A stretch of DNA of 5,541 bases from JBEKDJ01 sp050014415 (GCA_050014415.1 JBEKDJ010000351.1:1-5541), one strand, 5' to 3'. Positions 1 through 5,541 are shown, counted from the first letter of the stretch. The notes: generated by a model from the sequence alone, not told the origin. Program-made: numbers and translations.

Positions 1-91
1 GGATCGGCCTCTTGTCGGAAGAGAAGAACCCCTCCTTGTAGAAATACTTTCTTAGATCTCGAACCTCAAGGAGGAAATTGTTCTTATGCAT
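1..91 (-). CDS. dppF: Peptide ABC transporter ATP-binding protein, DppF/OppF-like (N-terminal 30 codons, runs off left edge)
   Basis: Read on the minus strand from the ATG at 91, the frame is open to the window edge and gives 30 residues, MHKNNFLLEVRDLRKYF followed by YKEGFFSSDKRPI. 'LLEVRDLRKYF' followed by a short G/F/basic stretch is the standard beginning of the second ATPase of Dpp/Opp importers, before the 'AVDGVSF' strand and Walker A. It would energise import together with DppD at the inner face of the membrane. An in-frame TGA lies 18 bases upstream of the ATG, so this is the first available ATG in the frame. No good Shine-Dalgarno sequence precedes it. An out-of-frame ATG at 111 begins an 8-codon reading frame (MSQTDKDA) whose TAA lies just inside dppF, which could mean coupled translation or a small frame error. 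The gene follows dppD after 197 bases, an unusually wide gap for this gene pair. The Walker motifs lie outside the window, so the assignment rests on the N-terminus and gene order. Confidence 0.78.
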   Translation of the reverse strand, partial: MHKNNFLLEVRDLRKYFYKEGFFSSDKRPI

Positions 92-153
92 CTTTGTCTG
101 TTTGACTCATGTTGGAATTTTGGATTGTTCAGAAAATAAGGGTTTTTTCCAAT

Positions 154-222
154 GGCAACGGTAAAGATGCCCGTTTCGCTAAACGGTTGCGTTGTTCGTC
201 TTCAAAATCTTTTACCGTAACC
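154..222. repeat. Nested inverted repeat between dppD and dppF
   Basis: Outer arms at 154-168 and 207-222 are complementary through a perfect 8-base core (ACGGTAAA against TTTACCGT) with flanking GAT/ATC and GG/CC pairs, a 2-by-2 mismatch and one bulged base. Inside them is a perfect 6-base stem, CCGTTT at 171-176 and AAACGG at 181-186, around a 4-base CGCT loop. Transcribed from either strand this could fold into a long hairpin with an inner stem. No T-run follows it in the dppD direction, so it does not look like a standard intrinsic terminator. It could be an mRNA-stabilising structure or the remains of a small repeat element. Confidence 0.55.
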
Positions 223-248
223 TTTTGACCATATACGAAACTGGCCTC

Positions 249-272
249 GTAACCTTAACCTTATCCCTAACC
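249..272. repeat. Four tandem hexamers (consensus TTAACC)
   Basis: The plus strand reads GTAACC, TTAACC, TTATCC, CTAACC with an exact 6-base period. The minus-strand unit resembles GGTTAA. A further GTAACC occurs at 217-222, inside the right arm of the neighbouring inverted repeat. The stretch begins 17 bases beyond the dppD stop codon and is not coding. Confidence 0.5.
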
Positions 273-288
273 AAAAATAATTTTCGTT

Positions 289-1197
289 CTAACAGCAATC
301 TTTCCACCGAATGCAGCGGCTAAAATGGTCTCCGTTTACCTGGGAAAGAGGTGGCTCCGCCTTTTTGCATTCGTCGATCATCAGATAACATCTTGGATGG
401 AACTTGCACCCCATCGGCAAGTTCATTGGATCTGGAACCTGGCCCGGGACTGCATCCAGTCTCTTCTTCTTATTGATGGGTCCATACTCCATGATCCTTC
501 CCGCATACATCACAGCCACCCGATCCGCTACTTCAGCCACCACCCCCAGATCATGGGTGATCAGCATGACCGACGTCCCCATCTCTCTCTGGATCTCTCT
601 AAGCAAGTTGAGGACTTGAGCTTGAATGGTTACGTCCAGGGCGGTCGTGGGCTCGTCAGCGATGAGGAGTTTCGGTTGGCAGGAAAGGGCCATTGCGATC
701 ATCGCCCTCTGCCTCATGCCTCCGCTCAACTGGTGGGGGTAGGCATCGACTCTAATCTCAGGAGACGGAATTTTCACCCGATCCAGCATATCGATCGCTC
801 TTCTTCTAGCCTCTGCCTTACCGATCCCCTGGTGAAACAGGATGGCCTCCATGATCTGATCTCCAATCGTAAAAACAGGATTGAGTGAGGTCATCGGCTC
901 CTGAAAGATCATAGAGATGTCATTTCCTCTTATCTTTTCCATTTCCTTTTCTTTTAGCTGCAAAAGATTTATCCCATCGAAGAGGATTTCTCCACTCACG
1001 ATCTGTCCCGGCGGGCTGGGGATAAGCCTTAAAATGGAGAGGCCTGTGACGCTTTTCCCACAGCCGGATTCACCCACCAGGCTGAGGATCTCTCCGGAAT
1101 TGATTTCAAAGCTTACATTTTCAACGGCCCTCACCACTCCATCCTCTGTGAAGAAATGGGTAGAGAGGGATCGAATTTCTAACAAAGGCTTCTTCAT
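289..1197 (-). CDS. dppD: Peptide ABC transporter ATP-binding protein, DppD/OppD-like, with an internal deletion of the HPYT segment
   Basis: This 302-residue protein is the cytoplasmic ATPase that, with DppF, drives peptide import through DppBC. Visible motifs are Walker A GESGCGKS (42-49), Q-loop Gln99 in MIFQEPMTSLNP, signature LSGGMRQR (157-164), Walker B LLIADE (177-182), D-loop TALD, and the switch His215 in LITHDLG. The C-terminal tail has GCKFHPRC, then C277 and C295 (with C264 and C270). This is the four-cysteine pattern that carries a [4Fe-4S] cluster in some structurally studied DppD/OppD proteins. Between EYGP (237-240) and KKKRLDAVPGQVP, about 20-25 residues including the usual 'P.HPYT..LL.s.P' signature are missing, which explains a length below the common 320-330. 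The ATG at 1197 was chosen because AAAAAGGG lies 5 bases upstream. A longer in-frame ATG at 1242 has no such site, and its extra 15 codons are encoded by tandem repeats. The ATPase should hydrolyse ATP; whether it still docks normally is uncertain. Confidence 0.92.
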   Translation of the reverse strand: MKKPLLEIRSLSTHFFTEDGVVRAVENVSFEINSGEILSLVGESGCGKSVTGLSILRLIPSPPGQIVSGEILFDGINLLQLKEKEMEKIRGNDISMIFQEPMTSLNPVFTIGDQIMEAILFHQGIGKAEARRRAIDMLDRVKIPSPEIRVDAYPHQLSGGMRQRAMIAMALSCQPKLLIADEPTTALDVTIQAQVLNLLREIQREMGTSVMLITHDLGVVAEVADRVAVMYAGRIMEYGPINKKKRLDAVPGQVPDPMNLPMGCKFHPRCYLMIDECKKAEPPLSQVNGDHFSRCIRWKDCC

Positions 1198-1202
1198 GGT
1201 AA

Positions 1203-1210
1203 CCCTTTTT
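1203..1210 (-). promoter_or_regulatory. Ribosome binding site that decides the dppD start
   Basis: On the minus strand AAAAAGGG ends 5 bases before the ATG at 1197. It supports the shorter DppD beginning MKKPLLEI over the 15-codon longer version starting at 1242, which has no purine-rich site in front of it. Confidence 0.7.
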
Positions 1211-1212
1211 CG

Positions 1213-1254
1213 ATTGTCAATTAGCAATTGGACATTGGTCATTGACTATTGATC
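1213..1254. repeat. Six tandem heptamers (plus-strand consensus ATTGRYC) in the dppC-dppD gap
   Basis: The plus strand divides exactly into 7-base units ATTGTCA, ATTAGCA, ATTGGAC, ATTGGTC, ATTGACT, ATTGATC. A degenerate seventh unit, ATTCTTA at 1255-1261, runs into the dppC stop codon. ATT is invariant at the start of each unit. The array nearly fills the 61-base gap between dppC and dppD. It resembles in kind the short tandemly repeated heptanucleotides described in cyanobacteria, although the unit sequence differs. Confidence 0.75.
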
Positions 1255-1258
1255 ATTC

Positions 1259-2116
1259 TTACCTTCTTCCCCGAAGCCTTGGGTCGAGGGCATCCCGGAG
1301 TCCTTCTCCCAGAAGGTTGAAAGAGAGAACGGTGATGAGAATCGCCAGCCCTGGGAAAACAGTCAGCCACCATGCATCGAAGATATAAGTTCTCCCCTCC
1401 GTGAGAATATTCCCCCAGCTGGGGGCGGGAGGCTGAACACCAAATCCGAGGAAGCTGAGACCGGCCTCGACGAGGATCGCTGTCGCCACATCGAGTGTGG
1501 CGGTGACAAAGACAGGAGCCAAAGCATTGGGTAGGATGTGTCGGAAGATGATTCTGTGATCCTTCACACCAAGGGCCTTGGCCGCCTGTGTGAAATCCCT
1601 CTCTCTCAGGGAGAGGAATTCCGCTCTAACAAAGCGTGATGTTCCCATCCAGGAAGTGATTCCGATGACGACCATGACCTTGAACAGGCTCGGACCGAGA
1701 AGGGCAACGACCGTTAGGATCAGGAAGAAGGAAGGAAAACAGAGCATGATGTCGACAAAGCGCATCAAGACCGCATCGATCCATCGGCCATAGTATCCTG
1801 AAATCGCTCCTACGAAGATTCCTATACCAATGGAGATCGCAACGGCGACAAATCCCACTGACAGAGAGACCCTCGATCCATAGAGCATCCGGCTAAAAAC
1901 ATCCCGTCCCAACTGGTCTGTTCCTAAGAAGTGCTGAAAAGAAGGGGGATTCAGTTTCATAGAAACCTCTGTCTTCCCGGGATCATAAGGGGAGAGAAAG
2001 GAAGCAAGGCCGGCGATCAGGAACGTGATCACAATGATAACCAGGCCTCCAACCGCTAGCCGGTTTCTTTTGAAATATCGCCAGAAGGATTTTTTTTGAG
2101 AGTCCATTCTTTTCAT
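1259..2116 (-). CDS. dppC: Peptide ABC transporter permease, DppC/OppC-like
   Basis: This 285-residue inner-membrane protein forms half of the translocation pore with DppB. It has a basic N-terminus (SQKKSFWRYFKRNRLA), a first membrane segment at about 21-41, and the family's periplasmic motif GTDQLGRD (65-72). Further hydrophobic segments lie near 85-108, 117-140, 143-160, 200-222 and 250-270. The EAA loop that contacts the ATPase is at 166-197 (QAAKALGVKDHRIIFRHILPN). GLSFLGFGVQPPAPSWG at 219-235 and the ending EGLRDALDPRLRGRR are typical of DppC. Length is normal for the family. The ATG at 2116 overlaps the dppB TGA (ATGA), indicating translational coupling; a second ATG three codons later is a possible alternative. 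Dipeptide, oligopeptide or nickel transport cannot be separated from the permease alone. Confidence 0.94.
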   Translation of the reverse strand: MKRMDSQKKSFWRYFKRNRLAVGGLVIIVITFLIAGLASFLSPYDPGKTEVSMKLNPPSFQHFLGTDQLGRDVFSRMLYGSRVSLSVGFVAVAISIGIGIFVGAISGYYGRWIDAVLMRFVDIMLCFPSFFLILTVVALLGPSLFKVMVVIGITSWMGTSRFVRAEFLSLRERDFTQAAKALGVKDHRIIFRHILPNALAPVFVTATLDVATAILVEAGLSFLGFGVQPPAPSWGNILTEGRTYIFDAWWLTVFPGLAILITVLSFNLLGEGLRDALDPRLRGRR

Positions 2117-3072
2117 TGGTATCGAATTCTTGGATCTGCCACTCCGTAGAGTATGTCAGCCGCGAAGTTTCCGATAAGCACGAGCACGGCAGTGATCGTA
2201 TTGATGGTCATCACCACAGGATAGTCCCTTGCGAGGACCGCCTGATAGGCCAATCGTCCAATCCCAGGCCAGGCAAAGACCGATTCCATGATGATGGAGC
2301 CGCCGATAAGTCCAGGAATGAGAAATCCAAAGATAGTGATAATCGGAAGCAGGGCATTTCGCAGGGCATGCTTATAGTATACCGTCTCTTCTGGAAGCCC
2401 CTTGGCCTTGGCAGTGCGAACGTAATCCTGACGGATCACCTCCAGCATGCTCGAGCGCGTATATCGCGAGAGGCCAGCAATGCCTCCGATGGCCAGGATG
2501 ATTGATGGAAGCATCAGGTGCCAGAGACGGTCCATCACAATGTCTAGCATCGTGAAGCCTTCTGTCACAAAAGACCTCATCCCAAGGACCGGGTAGCCGA
2601 AGAGTTTGACCGTTCCCAGGATCAGAAGGTAGGCGAGCCAAAAACTTGGAATGGAGATTCCAAGATAGGCCCCAAACGTTCCCAGATGGTCGAGAAAGGT
2701 GTACTGTCGCTCTGCCGAAAAGACACCTAGCGGAATTGCAAGGGAGAAGATGATGAGCATGGCCACCAAATTGAGAAGAAGCGTATTCCAGATTCTTTCA
2801 CCGATCTTCTCCATGACCGGTCTTCCATCCTTGAAGGAATAGAGTCTTCCCGTAAAGAGCCTCTGGAGCCATAGAAAATACTGTTGGTAAACAGGCTTGT
2901 CGAGGTCGTAATTCTTCATCATCTGTTCGATGATCTTAGGTGAGACTTTGGGATCCATGGTCAAGGCGATCGGGCTTCCCGGTGCTTGGGTGATAATCAC
3001 CCATGACAGGATGCTAATCCCGATAAGAGTGATCAAGGTATAGAAGAGACGGCGAACAATGTAAGAGCCCAT
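2113..3072 (-). CDS. dppB: Peptide ABC transporter permease, DppB/OppB-like
   Basis: This 319-residue protein is the other permease subunit. It starts with the family N-terminus MGSYIVRRLFYTLITLIGIS, whose first membrane segment is at about 9-29. A periplasmic region follows with the conserved APGSPIA stretch and DLDKPVYQQYFLWLQRLFTG. Hydrophobic segments then lie near 97-118, 132-153, 185-202, 240-262 and 285-307. The EAA loop, at about 211-243, includes YVRTAKAKGLPEETVYYKHALRNALLP and is the docking site for the ATPases. The C-terminal ESVFAWPGIGRLAYQAVLARDYPVV block and the end NFAADILYGVADPRIRYQ are diagnostic. The gene starts 3 bases after the binding-protein stop codon; GGAG lies 9 bases before the ATG, inside the preceding gene. 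It overlaps dppC by 4 bases, so A, B and C are tightly coupled. Nothing appears truncated. Confidence 0.95.
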   Translation of the reverse strand: MGSYIVRRLFYTLITLIGISILSWVIITQAPGSPIALTMDPKVSPKIIEQMMKNYDLDKPVYQQYFLWLQRLFTGRLYSFKDGRPVMEKIGERIWNTLLLNLVAMLIIFSLAIPLGVFSAERQYTFLDHLGTFGAYLGISIPSFWLAYLLILGTVKLFGYPVLGMRSFVTEGFTMLDIVMDRLWHLMLPSIILAIGGIAGLSRYTRSSMLEVIRQDYVRTAKAKGLPEETVYYKHALRNALLPIITIFGFLIPGLIGGSIIMESVFAWPGIGRLAYQAVLARDYPVVMTINTITAVLVLIGNFAADILYGVADPRIRYQ

Positions 3073-3075
3073 GTC

Positions 3076-4710
3076 TTATTGCTCCATGACAACTTTCTTA
3101 GAGGGAACATACCATTTCGTGAGATCATATAGCAGACCGGCCTTTTCCATCTTGATTTCATGGGAAGTCTCTCTGCCTGTCCCATCCTTATCCAACAACA
3201 CAAATTTCTTCTGAATGGCGGAGATGCCCAATGGTACAAAGAGGAAGGTATAGGGCTGATCTTCAGCGATGAGTTCGTGAATCCGCCAGTAGATCTTCTT
3301 CCTCCTCTCGATGTTATATTCGCTTCTCCCTTCTTCCCAGAGTCGATCCACCTCAGGATTCCGGTAAGAGACGAAATTGAATCCTTTCTCAATCTGACTG
3401 GAGTGCCAGATCTCATAGGCATCCGGGTCCACGGAGAGACTCCAGCCAAGGATGCAGGCATCAAAATGTTTCGCATTGATAAAATCCTTGATAAAGACGC
3501 TCCACTCGTAAAGCTCGAGCGTCACATCGATCCCGATCTCCCGGAGTTGTCTTTGGACCAGGACACCCACATCGCGCCGCGTGTCATTCCCGCTGTTGGT
3601 AATCAGGGTGAAGCGAAAGGGCTTACCATCTTTTTCCAAAATTCCGTCCTTGTTGGCTTTCCATCCTGCTTCCTCGAGTAACGCCTTGGCTTTTGGGGGA
3701 TCGTAGGGAATCGGCTTCACATCGGGGTTCCAATACCACATCTGATTCGGGAATGGACCCGTGGCTACTACTCCCAGGCCGTAAAGGACATACTGAACGA
3801 TTTCCTCCCGATTGACGGCATAGGTGAGAGCATGTCTCACTCGTCGGTCCTGGAAGAGAGGATTCTTAAAGTTGTATCCGATGTAAGTGTAACCCAGGCT
3901 GGGCTGGGAATAGACCCCAAGAAAAGGGACCTCATTCATGCGACGGTACTCGTAAGGGAAGACCCCTGAATAGTCAACCCCCCGTGTCATGATCTCCATC
4001 TCATTGAGGGCAGCTTCGGGAATGATCCTATAAATGATTCCGTCCAGATTCGGCTTTCCTTCGAAGTATTGGGGATTGGTCTCAACAACGATCTTTTCAT
4101 CGGTCACCCACTCCGCAAACCGGAAGGGGCCTGTTCCGATTGGTTTCCGGTTGAACGACGCTGTGTTGATATCCACATTTTCCAAAAGATGCTTCGGGAT
4201 GATTCCCATTCCCCAGGATTCAAGACCCGGGGAGAAGGGCTGTTTGTAGGTCACCCGGAAGGTATAGGGATCCAATACCTCTGCGTTTTTCACCAGTTCG
4301 AAACTGCTGCGGCGGACCGTGTTCGTTTTCGGGTCCATGATTTTATCGTAGGTGAACTTTACATCATCAGCAGTAAAGCTCTTTCCATCATGCCAGAGGA
4401 CCCCCTTGCGAAGAAAGAAGGTTATCTTAGGTTCCTGTCCCCCCTCAACTTTCCAGGATTCTGCGAGGTCTCCGACAAAGCCATCGAGGTTTCTGTTATA
4501 TTTGATCAGCCCGTTAAAAACGAAGCCGTTGATGTCGCTGGAGGCCGAATCCTGAGCGAGGATGGGATTGAGAAAGGAGGCGTCGCCGATTGAGCTGATG
4601 ATGAGCTGGTTGCCCCTTGGGTGTGGCTGAAAGCCTTCAAAAACGAGGGTGATCAACAGAAGGATGAGAAAGAAGAAAGGGAAGATGAGAAGAAGAGTTC
4701 TGGTTCTCAG
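3076..4710 (-). CDS. dppA: Peptide ABC transporter periplasmic substrate-binding protein (SBP family 5, DppA/OppA-like), probable CTG start
   Basis: From the CTG at 4710 this is a 544-residue secreted binding protein that captures peptides (or a related ligand) and delivers them to DppBC. Family-5 signs include 'ASFLNPILAQDSASSDI' near the mature N-terminus, LRKGVLWHDGKSFTADDVKFTYD (about 100-122), PIGTGPFRFAEW (about 190-201), RRVRHALTYAVNREEIV, and a long C-terminal lobe ending KWYVPSKKVVMEQ. There is no ATG, GTG or TTG in frame between the upstream stop (TAA at 4749) and 4657. The first ordinary alternative start is TTG at 4656, which would cut away most of the signal peptide. The CTG start instead gives MRTRTLLLIFPFFFLILLLITLVF, a basic n-region and long hydrophobic core, with GGAAGGAAA ideally spaced upstream. 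No cysteine follows, so it is not an evident lipoprotein, and the segment may stay as an N-terminal anchor. The gene is first in the operon, just downstream of the promoter at 4774-4746. Ligand identity is not readable from the sequence. Confidence 0.88.
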   Translation of the reverse strand: MRTRTLLLIFPFFFLILLLITLVFEGFQPHPRGNQLIISSIGDASFLNPILAQDSASSDINGFVFNGLIKYNRNLDGFVGDLAESWKVEGGQEPKITFFLRKGVLWHDGKSFTADDVKFTYDKIMDPKTNTVRRSSFELVKNAEVLDPYTFRVTYKQPFSPGLESWGMGIIPKHLLENVDINTASFNRKPIGTGPFRFAEWVTDEKIVVETNPQYFEGKPNLDGIIYRIIPEAALNEMEIMTRGVDYSGVFPYEYRRMNEVPFLGVYSQPSLGYTYIGYNFKNPLFQDRRVRHALTYAVNREEIVQYVLYGLGVVATGPFPNQMWYWNPDVKPIPYDPPKAKALLEEAGWKANKDGILEKDGKPFRFTLITNSGNDTRRDVGVLVQRQLREIGIDVTLELYEWSVFIKDFINAKHFDACILGWSLSVDPDAYEIWHSSQIEKGFNFVSYRNPEVDRLWEEGRSEYNIERRKKIYWRIHELIAEDQPYTFLFVPLGISAIQKKFVLLDKDGTGRETSHEIKMEKAGLLYDLTKWYVPSKKVVMEQ

Positions 4711-4716
4711 GGAGAA

Positions 4717-4725
4717 TTTCCTTCC
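4717..4725 (-). promoter_or_regulatory. Ribosome binding site for the CTG start of dppA
   Basis: GGAAGGAAA on the minus strand, with its AAGGA core ending 8 bases before CTG at 4710. This site and the signal peptide it would allow are the main reasons to prefer CTG over the TTG at 4656. An out-of-frame ATG at 4727 overlaps the site. Confidence 0.6.
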
Positions 4726-4745
4726 ATAAGAGGTGCTTGAGAAGC

Positions 4746-4774
4746 ATTATAGAAGAAAAATCCAGTATTCACAA
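4746..4774 (-). promoter_or_regulatory. Sigma70-like promoter of the dppABCDF operon
   Basis: On the minus strand, TTGTGA (4774-4769, 4 of 6 consensus) is followed by a 17-base spacer and a perfect TATAAT (4751-4746). Transcription would begin near 4739, leaving a leader of about 29 bases before the CTG start and placing the ribosome binding site correctly. Surroundings are AT-rich. No operator could be recognised. Confidence 0.72.
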
Positions 4775-4819
4775 TATATCGAGAGAGTGGTATTATTAAG
4801 TTATTTTCACCGCCCACTC

Positions 4820-4838
4820 GTCCCGCCAGAGGCGGGAC
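4820..4838. repeat. Perfect 8-base-pair GC-rich hairpin
   Basis: GTCCCGCC at 4820-4827, loop AGA, GGCGGGAC at 4831-4838. It lies between a CTCTGCG-type repeat (4840-4860, read on the minus strand) and a GGCGGTGAAAAT sequence that often ends such repeats. It may therefore be inserted into a larger repeat. No T-run follows on either strand, so it is not an evident terminator. Confidence 0.65.
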
Positions 4839-4839
4839 T

Positions 4840-4934
4840 CATTAGAGACGCAGAGACCACAGCGCGGCATAGCCGCAGCCAAAAGACGGTGCGATGCATA
4901 AGATTTTGTCTCTCGCAGAGGCCGCAGAGACCAC
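4840..4934 (-). repeat. Two same-orientation copies of a CTCTGCG-type repeat
   Basis: An exact 12-base direct repeat, CGCAGAGACCAC on the plus strand, occurs at 4849-4860 and 4923-4934. Read on the minus strand both are GTGGTCTCTGCG, followed by CTCT-rich sequence. A small hairpin (GCGGC, ATA, GCCGC at 4864-4876) lies next to the first copy. This is noncoding repeat sequence; the short open frames crossing it are not credible genes. Confidence 0.6.
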
Positions 4935-5051
4935 GGAGAAAACATCGAATCTCATGAAGGTGTTGGGCTGAATTTCTAATAGTCATTAAAAATTCAGCCC
5001 AACGGATCATTCTCTGAGTACTCTGCGAACTCAAGCGAAGCGGGCGAGAGA
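4909..5051. repeat. Nested inverted-repeat element, MITE-like, between rlpA and dppA
   Basis: The ends are an exact 8-base inverted repeat, TCTCTCGC at 4909-4916 and GCGAGAGA at 5044-5051. Inside, CTCTGCG-type arms lie in opposite orientation at about 4917-4940 and 5011-5033, with about two thirds of positions complementary and roughly 10 extra bases in the right arm. At the centre is the strong hairpin at 4962-5003. The 143-base element occupies most of the gap after rlpA and has no open frame of credible coding character. Clear target-site duplications were not found, so mobility is only a possibility. Confidence 0.5.
4962..5003. repeat. Long perfect hairpin (14-base-pair arms)
   Basis: GTTGGGCTGAATTT at 4962-4975 is exactly complementary to AAATTCAGCCCAAC at 4990-5003. 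After one mismatch (4976/4989), four more pairs (4977-4980 with 4985-4988) leave a 4-base AGTC loop, so 18 of 19 positions pair. It lies 74 bases beyond the rlpA stop in the direction of transcription. It might end or protect that transcript, but no T-run follows on either strand, which argues against a simple intrinsic terminator. Confidence 0.8.
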
Positions 5052-5076
5052 TCATCATGGTAAATCCGCAATCCGT

Positions 5077-5541
5077 CTAGCGGTTGGTCACCAACACCTT
5101 GAAGCCCATCTGGGAGAGTTTCTCTGCAATGCTCAAAGCCGGTTCTTTTGTCTCAAATTGGCCGACCCTGACCCGATGATACTTCTGGGTGAGTGTCTCC
5201 ACCGTGGTCACATAGACGTCCTCAAAGGCTGGTCGCAATTGGTCAGCCAATTTCTGAGCGTTCGCCTCATCGTTGAAAGAGCCTACCTGGACGGTAAATC
5301 GTTGAACCTCTTCAACGAAAGGACCGAATGCCTCCAGCTTAACAAGAGCCGTTCCCTTTTCCCACATCCCGAGGATGTGCGCCGCAGCATAGGAGAGATC
5401 GATGATCCTCTCTTTGACAAAAGGGCCTCGATCGTTGACCTTCACCTCGACGGATCTTCCATTCTCTAGATTGGTGACCATGACCGTTGTGCCAAGGGGA
5501 AGCGTATTATGGGCGCAGGTGAGCTGGTACATATCATAGAT
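5077..5541 (-). CDS. rlpA: RlpA-like septal-ring lytic transglycosylase with SPOR domain (5' end outside window)
   Basis: The frame is open from the right edge and gives 154 C-terminal residues. The visible start, IYDMYQLTCAHNTLPLGT, continues as VTNLENGRSVEVKVNDRGPF. This is the core of the RlpA double-psi beta-barrel, so the Met at 5532 is internal and not a start. The Asp before that Met, the His eight residues later (CAHNT) and the Asp of NDRGPF are spaced as the catalytic-site residues described for Pseudomonas RlpA. From about residue 82 a SPOR domain follows (RFTVQVGSFNDEANAQKLADQL, then YHRVRVGQFETKEPALSIAEKL), which binds denuded peptidoglycan at division sites. The likely role is cleavage of such glycan in the periplasm or outer membrane. 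The N-terminal signal or lipobox cannot be seen. The gene is separated from the transporter operon by repeats and a promoter, so they are probably independent. Confidence 0.93.
   Translation of the reverse strand: MYDMYQLTCAHNTLPLGTTVMVTNLENGRSVEVKVNDRGPFVKERIIDLSYAAAHILGMWEKGTALVKLEAFGPFVEEVQRFTVQVGSFNDEANAQKLADQLRPAFEDVYVTTVETLTQKYHRVRVGQFETKEPALSIAEKLSQMGFKVLVTNR

Noticed and set aside
86..139. Plus-strand 17-residue open frame (MHLCLFDSCWNF...) with AAGGAGG upstream at 68-74
   Set aside because: The apparent ribosome site is the complement of dppF coding sequence, the spacing of 11 bases is long, and the frame overlaps dppF with no family resemblance.
125..170. Possible internal promoter for dppF (TTGCCA and TATTTT on the minus strand)
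   Set aside because: The spacing is only 14 bases, too short for a standard sigma70 promoter.
1198..1242. Upstream extension of DppD to the ATG at 1242
   Set aside because: No ribosome site precedes it and the 15 extra residues come from the heptamer array, whereas the ATG at 1197 has AAAAAGGG 5 bases away and gives the standard family N-terminus.
3033..3476. 147-codon minus-strand frame and several plus-strand frames inside the transporter genes
   Set aside because: They lie in alternate frames of clearly recognised genes and show no recognisable domain; they are shadows of the real coding frames.
4962..5003. Intrinsic terminator for rlpA
   Set aside because: The hairpin is strong but is not followed by a T-run on either strand, so I list it only as a repeat.
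4807..5058. Minus-strand 83-codon open frame across the rlpA-dppA gap
   Set aside because: It is translated repeat DNA: it runs through the CTCTGCG repeats and ends in the GC hairpin, and its composition (many R, S, L, C) is not that of a real protein.

Overview
The window holds most of one minus-strand operon for a peptide-type (dipeptide/oligopeptide/nickel, Dpp/Opp class) ABC importer. Upstream of it, on the same strand, is the 3' part of an rlpA-like cell-wall gene. The RlpA barrel plus SPOR architecture implies a Gram-negative, peptidoglycan-containing bacterium. GC is roughly balanced and the intergenic repeats recall Desulfobacterota or similar environmental lineages, but that placement is an impression, not something the sequence proves.

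Reading along the minus strand from high to low coordinates: (1) rlpA, 5' end outside the window (5541 to 5077). (2) About 365 bases without a gene, filled with short hairpins and CTCTGCG-type repeats, including a nested inverted-repeat element at 4909-5051; it ends in a good sigma70-like promoter (4774-4746). (3) The substrate-binding protein gene (4710 to 3076), which best fits an unusual CTG start with its own ribosome binding site. (4) Permease dppB (3072 to 2113) and permease dppC (2116 to 1259), overlapping by ATGA. (5) A 61-base gap built of 7-base tandem repeats. (6) ATPase dppD (1197 to 289). (7) A 197-base gap with hexamer repeats and a nested inverted repeat. (8) The first 30 codons of a second ATPase, dppF, running off the left edge.

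The genes supply all five parts of a type I peptide importer: a secreted binding protein, two permeases with EAA loops, and two ATPases. The most unusual protein feature is in DppD. It keeps every ATPase motif and the C-terminal four-cysteine motif, but lacks the roughly 20-25 residue 'HPYT' segment that normally joins them. The most unusual DNA features are three different intergenic repeat structures in or next to one operon. I found no wholly unknown system; the window is mainly a recognisable transporter operon with irregular start signals and inserted repeats.
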